12,195 nucleotides of DNA from an uncultured Treponema sp. Its GTDB lineage: Bacteria > Spirochaetota > Spirochaetia > Treponematales > Treponemataceae. The notes below the pieces were generated by a model that worked only from the letters and a program-made list of their open reading frames with translations, was not told where the DNA came from and did not search any database. The stretch spans positions 1 to 12,195 of the forward strand of contig CALDWC010000190.1 in NCBI GenBank assembly GCA_937923945.1, in the 5' to 3' direction. Each line of letters opens with the position of its first letter. Position 1 is the first letter of the stretch. Positions 6,451 through 12,128 of this stretch are shown piece after piece. A program made the translations under genes and the position numbers.

Positions 6451-6492
6451 AACCACTAACAAATAAAATAACTGTTTTTCCTTTAGTACAAG

Positions 6493-6834
6493 TTACTTTT
6501 CAATATCCTTTGACATGACCTTTACAACATGACCCGGACCTGCATCAAATATCACAACAAAATCGCCTTTTGGTCGCTTTACAGTCAGTTCGCCGGCTTT
6601 ATTAAGTTTCGCTTTTGTACCAAGTAGCGTTCCTTTTTCGTCATAAAGCTTAATAGCCTTATCATTTTTTTCAATTCTTATTTCTACGCCTTCAGCAGAA
6701 GCGCCATTAGAAAAGCCACCTTCGCAGGTAATAGTCCCATCACCATTATCAAAAACCGATAAAAGTGGCGTGTGTGCAAAAACAAATGCACAAGCTAAAA
6801 CCGCAAACAAAGTAAAAACAAATCGTTTTTTCAT
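6493..6834 (-). CDS. Small secreted protein of the metal cluster, function unknown
   Basis: This 113-residue protein starts with a clear signal peptide (MKKRFVFTLFAVLACAFVFA), probably cut before His21, which leaves a mature N-terminus of HTPLLSVFDNGDGTI. The rest, about 93 residues, reads as a small beta-rich domain: a GDGTITCEGGF turn, a KAIKLYDEKGTLLG strand pair, and the ending FVVIFDAGPGHVVKV. The FDAGPGH ending reminds me of accessory periplasmic proteins of nickel/cobalt uptake systems, but this is a weak impression. It has one Cys and three His. AAGGAGG lies six bases before the ATG, an excellent ribosome binding site. It follows the ZinT-like lipoprotein gene by 132 bp, with a hairpin between, so it may be read by leakage past that hairpin or from its own promoter. 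A periplasmic metal-binding role is inferred from the neighbours. Confidence 0.8.
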   Translation of the reverse strand: MKKRFVFTLFAVLACAFVFAHTPLLSVFDNGDGTITCEGGFSNGASAEGVEIRIEKNDKAIKLYDEKGTLLGTKAKLNKAGELTVKRPKGDFVVIFDAGPGHVVKVMSKDIEK

Positions 6835-6912
6835 TTAATTCCTCCTTGATAGAATTAAATTTAAAATTTAAAGTAATAAGTTTAAAGCCTACTACATATC
6901 CAATTACAATTA

Positions 6913-6951
6913 CTGTCTTATAAAACAAAACTCAACCATTTTATAAGACAG
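6913..6951. terminator. 13-bp perfect hairpin after the ZinT-like gene
   Basis: CTGTCTTATAAAA (6913-6925) pairs with TTTTATAAGACAG (6939-6951) around a 13-base loop, 15 bases past the stop of the minus-strand lipoprotein gene. A six-T run follows on the plus strand, but the minus strand continues only with TAATTGTAATT, so termination of the gene actually next to it would be modest. The sequence resembles the inner part of the inverted repeat at 6386-6450. Confidence 0.55.
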
Positions 6952-6966
6952 CCTTTTTTACAAAAA

Positions 6967-8181
6967 TTATTTCAAATCCTTTAAAATTCTTTTAGCTGCT
7001 GTTTCAATATGTGCAGCAATTTCTGCATTTGTAGCCTTTGCAGAAATAATTGTCGGTTTAATTGTCAAAGCCGCGATATCCTCATTCGTTTTGCCGTACC
7101 AAAAGTGTGAATGGAGCGGACTACCGTGTGCTTCGGTAAACGATATCAGCGTATATTTTCCGGCATCTTCCTTATCAGCCTTTACCGCAAGCATACCCGG
7201 TTTTGCAGCATTTTCAGCAACTCTCTTATACGATGAAGCAAAAATAACTTTGCCGTCTTTGAATATTTTCATTTCGTTTTTACCGTTAGAAACATCAAAC
7301 TCAACGGAATCGAAGTCCGTAGTGCCAAAAGATTCTTCCAGCAATTTTACAAGCTCAGCTTTTGTAAAATTCTTGCCATTATTTTTTCCGGCATATTCTT
7401 TAATGAGCTTTTGATACGCTGCATCCACTTCTTTTGAAGTATTACTATAAGCGTAACGACGATTTATCCACTTGCCTTGTTTTGCAAAATTTTCAAACGG
7501 CGAAGACGGAAACATTTTTGCATAGTTTGCGATATTTTCGCTATGATACTTTACAATCTCCGATTTTTTCATAGAAGCACTAACAAAGGTCGGCCAGTTT
7601 GTTCCGGCAATAGCCGAATCAATACTTCTGCCGTTAAAGCGACAATGAAAGTGTTCCATGCCTTCATCTTTTCCGTGTACTTTACATAAAATCAAGTATT
7701 TCGCATTTGTAAGGCCGCGAACAGCTTTTGCAATTTCAAAGCATTCCCAATAAAAATCATCATATCCGGGTATTGCTTTTTTCCCTATATAAATATAATC
7801 AGCAGGAATCTTTGTTTCTGCACCATCAGTCAAAACGGTAAATATAACTTTTGAACTACCGTCAAACTTTACTTTCACGATATTTGTTCCGGTCACGTAC
7901 ATTGAAGCTACCGTAGCCTTCAAACCATCAACTGTATAATTAGGCATTTTACTTGCAGTATCTTTGTACACTTTTTCCAACGATGCATCATCAAGTCCGG
8001 TTTGTAAAGTTTGCCATTCACCTTTCCAAGCTTCAAATATCGGCTCTTTTGATGGTTTTTTTTCTTTTTCTACCTTTTGTGACGCAGAAGAAGTAACGTC
8101 TGCTTCAGGGGTAGATTCACACGATATAAATGCAATTAAAACGAAAATTGCAAAACCTAAAATTCTTTTTAGTTGTTTCAT
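6967..8181 (-). CDS. Lipoprotein with two tandem ZinT-like metal-binding domains
   Basis: The 404-residue protein begins MKQLKRILGFAIFVLIAFIS and has Cys21 as the probable lipidation site; Ser at -1 fits the relaxed spirochaete lipobox. GGAG eight bases upstream supports this start. A 47-codon upstream extension of the frame runs through the leader hairpin and is unsupported. A Lys/Glu linker is followed by a first ZinT-like domain (about 48-215): FEAWKGEWQTL, then His169, and HFHCRFNG with His177 and His179, followed by NWPTF, all as in ZinT/YodA. A second, more divergent copy (about 236-395) keeps GKWINRRYAY, His352, and HSHFWYGKT with His357 and His359. In ZinT three such histidines hold zinc. 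The protein is probably anchored on the outer face of a membrane and binds Zn or a similar divalent metal, buffering it or passing it to a transporter. Domain assignment is good; the metal is inferred. Confidence 0.85.
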   Translation of the reverse strand: MKQLKRILGFAIFVLIAFISCESTPEADVTSSASQKVEKEKKPSKEPIFEAWKGEWQTLQTGLDDASLEKVYKDTASKMPNYTVDGLKATVASMYVTGTNIVKVKFDGSSKVIFTVLTDGAETKIPADYIYIGKKAIPGYDDFYWECFEIAKAVRGLTNAKYLILCKVHGKDEGMEHFHCRFNGRSIDSAIAGTNWPTFVSASMKKSEIVKYHSENIANYAKMFPSSPFENFAKQGKWINRRYAYSNTSKEVDAAYQKLIKEYAGKNNGKNFTKAELVKLLEESFGTTDFDSVEFDVSNGKNEMKIFKDGKVIFASSYKRVAENAAKPGMLAVKADKEDAGKYTLISFTEAHGSPLHSHFWYGKTNEDIAALTIKPTIISAKATNAEIAAHIETAAKRILKDLK

Positions 8182-8195
8182 AATTATCTCCATAA

Positions 8196-8269
8196 ACGAA
8201 GTACTAAAAGCGTGATTATGCATATCTTTTGTATCAAAAATCGCTTTACTTATTCTTCTAATACTTCGT
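8196..8269. promoter_or_regulatory. Long imperfect inverted repeat in the leader of the ZinT-like gene
   Basis: ACGAAGTA (8196-8203) pairs with TACTTCGT (8262-8269). Nested inside, AAAGCG-T-GAT near 8207 faces ATCGCTTT near 8240, so the whole 74 bases could fold as one broken hairpin. It ends 14 bases upstream of the lipoprotein start codon and spans nearly all of the gap after the Cys-rich gene. It could be a structured mRNA leader or an operator region. No known riboswitch class was recognised. Confidence 0.4.
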
Positions 8270-8276
8270 AAGTTTT

Positions 8277-8465
8277 TTATTTTTTTGAAGTCTGAGTATG
8301 TGGGCAACCCGGACATCCGCAAGAACAGGTGTGCTTCTTACTAACTTCTTTTTTTTCGCTTCCACAATCGCAAGGCGATTGTTTTCCGCTAAAAACTCTG
8401 TAGTACTTTCTAATCGAAAAAGCAAGTACCAGCAGTAAAATGGCAATCGCAAGAAAAAACTGCAT
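8277..8465 (-). CDS. FeoB-associated Cys-rich membrane protein
   Basis: This 62-residue protein has one N-terminal membrane helix (residues 1-17, LAIAILLLVLAFSI), a short basic stretch (RKYYR), and a cysteine-rich tail with Cys32, Cys34, Cys47, Cys49, Cys51 and Cys54 (SPCDCG ... HTCSCGCPGCPH). That layout is the FeoB_associated family (Pfam PF12669), small proteins found next to feoB and thought to help iron pass through the Feo system. The positive residues after the helix suggest that the cysteines face the cytosol, where they could accept metal from the pore. It starts two bases after the stop of the DUF4198 gene, with AAGG inside that gene's end as ribosome binding site, so the two are co-translated. 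feoB itself is about 1.8 kb upstream in the same cluster, not directly adjacent as is common. Confidence 0.85.
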   Translation of the reverse strand: MQFFLAIAILLLVLAFSIRKYYRVFSGKQSPCDCGSEKKEVSKKHTCSCGCPGCPHTQTSKK

Positions 8466-8467
8466 AA

Positions 8468-9286
8468 CTATTTTACCTTCGTGGCTTCAATCCACAAAAC
8501 GGCATCTTGTGAAAGTTCTTTTCCATCGTACTCAGTATCCTTTCCAACACCTAAAGCTGCAAAGCCCCAATAACCTTCACAATGCGGAACAAAAGCGAAA
8601 ACGCCGTTTTGATCTGCATAAATTACACCGGAAGCGGCACTTGTTTTAGCTTTTCTTTTAAATTCGTTCTTTTTCATATCAACATCATAATTGATGTATT
8701 CGAATTCAATTTCAGCATTTGGTACAGGCTTACCATCGCTATCCACAACAATGCCGCGAAAAACGCCGCCTGCCCAAACCTCATACGGTGCAACTAAAGG
8801 CATAATTTCAGGATACCCTTCTGCGCATCGTTCTTGCCAGTCGGTTGGCATATCGTTTTTGTTAATCATAACTTTGCTCACTTGCTGAATATAGCAATCC
8901 TCAGCTTGTTCATAATAAGGATGCGGTACAGCAATTAAAACCCAATCTCCTGCTCCTCGAAATCCGAAATTTTTATCGAGCGTGAAATTATACGCTTCAT
9001 CTTGATTTTCGGCAGTTTTAAATGTTGACTTTTTCAAGCCTTTCAGAAGGTCTGTCTTTTCACCCTTATGGATACTGAAAAACTCCTTAAATCCCTTAAC
9101 GCTTCCTGACTTATCCTTACCGATCGCCATTGTGTGTCCTGATTCAGCAGGATGCGTAAAAACAAGTCTAAACTCTACCTCGCTGTCGTTCACTTTCGAA
9201 CTTGGCGTATAAATCAATTGAAAGTGTGCAAATGAGGCTCCAACAAAAACAAATAGCAGTAAAACACTACTAAAAACCTTTTTCAT
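8468..9286 (-). CDS. DUF4198-family periplasmic protein of metal uptake
   Basis: The 272-residue product has a signal peptide (MKKVFSSVLLLFVFVGASFA), and cleavage would leave His21 as the mature N-terminus (HFQLIYTPSSKVND). The start AHFQLIYTP, the core VFTHPAESGHTMAIGK, the middle VAPYEVWAGGVFRGIVVDSDGKPVPNAEIEFEY and the end YWGFAALGVGKDTEYDGKELSQDAVLWIEA follow the DUF4198 family (Pfam PF10670) over its whole length. The GKPVPNAEIEFEY stretch is a beta-sandwich carboxypeptidase-regulatory-like fold. Members occur with nickel/cobalt and other metal importers, probably as periplasmic binding or delivery proteins. GAGGAGG five bases before the ATG is a very strong ribosome binding site, and a promoter candidate lies about 40 bp upstream. 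The FeoB-associated Cys-rich gene follows after two bases. The metal is unknown; iron is likeliest from the neighbours. Confidence 0.87.
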   Translation of the reverse strand: MKKVFSSVLLLFVFVGASFAHFQLIYTPSSKVNDSEVEFRLVFTHPAESGHTMAIGKDKSGSVKGFKEFFSIHKGEKTDLLKGLKKSTFKTAENQDEAYNFTLDKNFGFRGAGDWVLIAVPHPYYEQAEDCYIQQVSKVMINKNDMPTDWQERCAEGYPEIMPLVAPYEVWAGGVFRGIVVDSDGKPVPNAEIEFEYINYDVDMKKNEFKRKAKTSAASGVIYADQNGVFAFVPHCEGYWGFAALGVGKDTEYDGKELSQDAVLWIEATKVK

Positions 9287-9324
9287 ATTTTCCTCCTCGA
9301 AAATTAATGAACTTTTATAAAACT

Positions 9325-9353
9325 TTTATATTCTAAAAATGTGAATATGTAAA
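9325..9353 (-). promoter_or_regulatory. Putative promoter of the DUF4198 gene
   Basis: On the minus strand TTTACA (9348-9353) and TATAAA (9325-9330) are 17 bp apart, about 40 bp upstream of the DUF4198 start codon. The region is A+T-rich, so chance matches are possible. It would split the cluster into a feoB part and a DUF4198 part. Confidence 0.5.
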
Positions 9354-9367
9354 ACAAGTCTTTAATG

Positions 9368-9386
9368 TAATGTACAGCTAACATTA
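9368..9386. promoter_or_regulatory. 19-bp dyad, possible metal-regulator operator
   Basis: TAATGT-N7-ACATTA is a perfect 6-7-6 inverted repeat that ends 14 bp upstream of the -35 of the putative DUF4198 promoter. An overlapping wider dyad, TTAATGT (9362-9368) with ACATTAA (9381-9387), is also present. The 19-bp size is like Fur- or DtxR-type operators, but the sequence is not a textbook Fur box. Confidence 0.35.
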
Positions 9387-9431
9387 ACTTGTGCGGATAT
9401 TCTCATATTACATTTTCTAGAAAACCAACAT

Positions 9432-9743
9432 CTATTCTTTTTCCTTTCTTGCGACCCACTTCATAAAAATAGGCGGCCAAGCAAATAAAACGACAAATAT
9501 CAAAACAACTATAATCAAAGCTGCAGGTGAAGCATATTGCCGATTCGCAGGACGAACGGCTCCTTCAGTTTTTGATTCAGTACTATCGCTATCGCCCGTT
9601 TTCTCGCTTGTTCCATTTGAAGCAATTAAAACTGAATGCTTATTTTTCTCGCTTTCTTGAGTTTTTTCTTTAAAATTTTCTTGAGCAAACACAAGATTCA
9701 CGAAGAAAAAAAGACCTAATATAACACAGAGAGTTTTTTTCAC
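9432..9743 (-). CDS. Small bitopic membrane protein with signal peptide, function unknown
   Basis: The 103-residue protein has a signal peptide (MKKTLCVILGLFFFVNLVFA, cleavage before Gln21), a hydrophilic linker of about 50 residues rich in Ser, Glu, Lys and Thr, and one C-terminal membrane helix (residues 72-92) followed by a basic cytosolic tail (KWVARKEKE). The low-complexity part would face the periplasm. Translation starts at GTG; AGGAG seven bases upstream supports it. This ribosome binding site lies inside the last codons of the preceding gene, three bases away, so the pair is translationally coupled. The layout copies that of the neighbouring Asp-rich protein, and both carry a VLIA-S segment in the linker, so they may be related. 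I do not recognise a family. Its place after feoB suggests an accessory membrane subunit. Confidence 0.8.
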   Translation of the reverse strand: MKKTLCVILGLFFFVNLVFAQENFKEKTQESEKNKHSVLIASNGTSEKTGDSDSTESKTEGAVRPANRQYASPAALIIVVLIFVVLFAWPPIFMKWVARKEKE

Positions 9744-9746
9744 TTT

Positions 9747-10142
9747 TTAGCTCCTTTTATTCATTTTTCTAAACAAGAACAAGAGTAAAATTAAATTAAT
9801 TATTCCTAAAGCTAAGGCTGATATTGCTGTCAGCGAAGGACTGATATTTGGAATAGCCGGAACCGTATCCGTAGGTAACCACGAGCTATCGGCGGCAAAA
9901 GCGGACGTTGCAGTTTTTGTGCTCGATTTCTCATTCGATTCACTGCTTGCATAATCATCGTCCGAATCATAGTCGCTATCACTTGCGTAATCGTCGTCCG
10001 AAGCATAATCAGCATCACTTGCGTAATCATCATCGGCTTCAATATCACTTTGCGCAATTAAAACCGGCTCTACAACAGCATCAAGGGCAAGCAAAGGCAA
10101 AACCATAGAAAAAATAAGCGTTAAAAGTAAAAATTTTTTCAT
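9747..10142 (-). CDS. Asp-rich hexapeptide-repeat bitopic membrane protein, function unknown
   Basis: The 131-residue product has a signal peptide (MKKFLLLTLIFSMVLPLLAL), then a periplasmic acidic stretch (residues 37-66) of five six-residue units of the form D-x-D-Y-A-S with about one Asp in every two residues, a Ser/Thr/Pro linker, and one C-terminal membrane helix (about 104-124) ending in RKMNKRS. An ATG three codons further upstream is excluded because TAGGAG directly abuts it, whereas it stands nine bases from the chosen ATG. A carboxylate-dense stretch of this kind could bind Fe2+, Mn2+ or Ca2+ at low affinity and gather metal near the permease. I do not know a family for it. It follows feoB after 141 bp and is coupled to the next small membrane protein. 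Confidence 0.82.
   Translation of the reverse strand: MKKFLLLTLIFSMVLPLLALDAVVEPVLIAQSDIEADDDYASDADYASDDDYASDSDYDSDDDYASSESNEKSSTKTATSAFAADSSWLPTDTVPAIPNISPSLTAISALALGIINLILLLFLFRKMNKRS
9945..10034 (-). repeat. Five 18-bp in-frame repeats encoding DxDYAS hexapeptides
   Basis: The coding DNA for residues 37-66 of the Asp-rich protein is an 18-bp tandem repeat (DDDYAS, DADYAS, DDDYAS, DSDYDS, DDDYAS). The codons differ between units, mainly GAT/GAC, GCA/GCG and TCC/AGT choices. Copy number may vary between strains without shifting the frame. Confidence 0.85.
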
Positions 10143-10162
10143 ATAAAGCATCTCCTAAAACA

Positions 10163-10190
10163 AAATCTAAAACGTTCTCTTTTTAGATTT
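10163..10190. terminator. A+T-only hairpin between feoB and the Asp-rich gene
   Basis: AAATCTAAAA (10163-10172) pairs perfectly with TTTTAGATTT (10181-10190) around an 8-base loop. On the minus strand it is followed by TTGTTTTA and then the Shine-Dalgarno of the next gene; on the plus strand by more T. With one G-C pair, it is a weak terminator or attenuator at most. Confidence 0.4.
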
Positions 10191-10273
10191 TTTCATTACA
10201 TTTTTTTGCGATGTTTTGGCAAGATCCTAAAAACTTCCAAAACTCAAGCACAATCGTACAAAGTCCTTTTTCT

Positions 10274-10290
10274 ATACGGATCGTTAAAAC
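10274..10290 (-). repeat. 17-bp motif at feoB 3' end, second copy
   Basis: ATACGGATCGTTAAAAC differs by one base from 969-985 at the nrdD end. It contains the feoB stop codon (10284-10286), so it covers the last two coding bases and the first downstream bases. Confidence 0.4.
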
Positions 10291-12128
10291 CCCAATAAAG
10301 CTCCCAACTGGAAAACAAAAGTAGCCGCTAATCCCCCAACAAAAACAGGATATAGTAAGCTAAAAAGCGTCCAGCCGGTGCTTTTTGTTTCCGTCCTAAT
10401 TACGATTGCCGTTGCAATACAAGGCGGAAACAGTGCTATCAATATCAAAATTGCAAGTCCATCCAAAGCAGTCATACCTGAATCCTCTTGTAGTCTATCT
10501 TGCAAAACTTTACCACTATCAAGGTCACTCGATTCGACGCTATAAATGGTACCAAGCGTAGAAACTAAGGCTTCTTTTGCTGCAAATGAACCGAGTATAG
10601 CAATATTTATTCGCCAATCAAAACCGGCATATCGTGTTACAGGCTCAATCAATTTGCCTAGCCAGCCAAGAGCGGAAGCGTTTAAGCTTTCTTTATTGTA
10701 ATGAGCTCTAATTACTTTTAGCTCGGAATTAGTTTGGCGAATATATCGGGAAGCAACCCTTGCCTCATCATCAATAGCAGTTGTTCCGTCAACTTTTATT
10801 TTTCCGGTACGAACAAGTGCAAAAAAATACGGATTTTGTTTTTGCCAATAAGAATAAAAGCTTTGTCTCAAAAGCGGTTTTTCAAAATCGTCTGCCTGTT
10901 CATATTTTATCGTATATTGAGCATGGGCTAGATTATAAGCAGTTAAAAATTTTTTAAAACTTTCAGCGTTTTCTCCAAGCTCAATTTTTCCCTTCAAAGC
11001 TATTTTTGCAAACTCCGGATTTTCTAAAAACACTCGATTTCCGATAGCATACTTTCCATTCTCTCCGCCAAAAAAGTTAAGCGTTTCTAAGATAGAAAGA
11101 CGCTCTTCTACCTTGTTGTAAGAAATTAAATTCTTGCTTGTTGTAAAGTACTTGGAATAAGAATTATTGAGCGTTTCAGCTAGGTTCATAACAGTCGAAT
11201 GCTCTTCCGCCTGATACGCTTTTTGTCGATCAGAATCTAATCTCGGAAAATTGATACCAAACCAAATTATAACCGAAACTGCGGTTACCGTTGTTGCAAC
11301 TTTTTTAATAAAACTCCAAAGCCGCTCAAAAGTTCGCGTCATTACTCCTCGAAAAGTCGGCATTGTATACGCAGGAAGTTCAAGCACAAATGGAGCAGGC
11401 TTTCCCGGAACAACATAGAGGCTTAAATATTTTGCCGCAATTAAAGCTACAATAAGCGTAAAAACTGAAATACCTGCAAGTAGTATCCACTGAATGTTTG
11501 GAAAGAACACTCCGGTAATCAAAACATAAAAAGGAATTTTAGCCATACAGTTTAAGAAGGGCAATACTAAAATGGTAACGAGCCTTGCTCTGTCGTCGCG
11601 AATTGTTCGAGTGGACATAACGCCCGGAACAACACAACCGCCCATTATAACACCTGAAAGTATCATAGGTAAGGTTGACTGCCCATGCAAACCAAACTTC
11701 CTCAATATGCGATCCATTATAAACGCTAATCGAGCCATATAACCGACATCTTCCAAAAATGCTACAAGTGCAAAAAGACAAAAGAAAATCGGCACATAGT
11801 TTAGGATCATTACAGCACCGTCAATCACACCGCTCAAAATAAGACCGCGCAATGCTCCTTCTTGGATTAAAGCTTCTGCCGGTAAAAGTTGTGAAAACAA
11901 AGAGCGAACAAACCTAAAGATAGGGAAAATCTTATCGGTCATTTTGTAACCCAAGCTAACCGTTATCCAGTAAAAAACTAAAATCAACTCGAGCAATATT
12001 AAAACACCGTAAATTCGGTGACACAAAACACGATCAACCCTATCGGACGCGGTGCTTCCCATCGTAGAATCCTTGTGATAAATAAGAAAGGCTCCAAAGG
12101 TAAAAAGTCCTGCCATAAGCGCATTCAA
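10284..12128 (-). CDS. feoB: FeoB-type ferrous iron permease, membrane domain; GTPase domain not visible
   Basis: The protein would import Fe2+ through the inner membrane. From a TTG at 12128 it has 614 residues. FeoB hallmarks are clear: SDRVDRVLCHRIYG (29-42), SGVIDGAVMILNYVP and FLEDVGYMARLAFIMDR (124-140), the first gate motif SGVIMGGCVVPGVMSTRTI (158-176), LPFLNCMAKIPFYVL (189-203), the second block FDWRINIAILGSFAAKEALV (503-522), and a final helical pair. Two oddities stand out. First, between the helix ending near residue 295 and EPVTRYAG near 495 lies a hydrophilic insertion of about 190 residues, much longer than usual. Second, the sequence before SDRVDR lacks the end of a GTPase domain. 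The frame stays open to the window edge, but those 66 bases encode a Phe/Ser/Asn-rich stretch. An ATG at 12060-12062 with AAGGA seven bases upstream is an alternative start, giving a GTPase-free protein. Family firm, 5' end uncertain. Confidence 0.88.
   Translation of the reverse strand: MNALMAGLFTFGAFLIYHKDSTMGSTASDRVDRVLCHRIYGVLILLELILVFYWITVSLGYKMTDKIFPIFRFVRSLFSQLLPAEALIQEGALRGLILSGVIDGAVMILNYVPIFFCLFALVAFLEDVGYMARLAFIMDRILRKFGLHGQSTLPMILSGVIMGGCVVPGVMSTRTIRDDRARLVTILVLPFLNCMAKIPFYVLITGVFFPNIQWILLAGISVFTLIVALIAAKYLSLYVVPGKPAPFVLELPAYTMPTFRGVMTRTFERLWSFIKKVATTVTAVSVIIWFGINFPRLDSDRQKAYQAEEHSTVMNLAETLNNSYSKYFTTSKNLISYNKVEERLSILETLNFFGGENGKYAIGNRVFLENPEFAKIALKGKIELGENAESFKKFLTAYNLAHAQYTIKYEQADDFEKPLLRQSFYSYWQKQNPYFFALVRTGKIKVDGTTAIDDEARVASRYIRQTNSELKVIRAHYNKESLNASALGWLGKLIEPVTRYAGFDWRINIAILGSFAAKEALVSTLGTIYSVESSDLDSGKVLQDRLQEDSGMTALDGLAILILIALFPPCIATAIVIRTETKSTGWTLFSLLYPVFVGGLAATFVFQLGALLGF

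Larger units (their letters stand above)
5884..6492. other. Gene-free repeat-rich intergenic region
   Basis: No convincing reading frame occurs in these 609 bp. In order it holds a weak bulged hairpin after the HTH gene (5908-5935), a 23-bp tandem array (5991-6197), a copy of the dispersed 16-mer (6195-6210), a GCAAAG repeat with a terminator-like hairpin (6232-6286), and a long imperfect inverted repeat (6386-6450). It lies between the 3' ends of the rightward HTH gene and the leftward metal cluster, and marks the border between housekeeping and accessory DNA. Confidence 0.7.

Noticed and set aside
6913..6951. Classic intrinsic terminator for a plus-strand gene, because six T follow on that strand
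   Set aside because: No plus-strand gene lies upstream of it. It is kept only as a hairpin in terminator position for the minus-strand lipoprotein gene.
8182..8322. 47-codon N-terminal extension of the ZinT-like protein
   Set aside because: It would hide the signal peptide inside the chain and runs through the leader hairpin. The internal ATG has a GGAG site and gives a proper lipoprotein start.
11539..11781. Second minus-strand frame of 80 codons inside feoB
   Set aside because: It overlaps the most conserved FeoB gate region in another frame and has no independent support.
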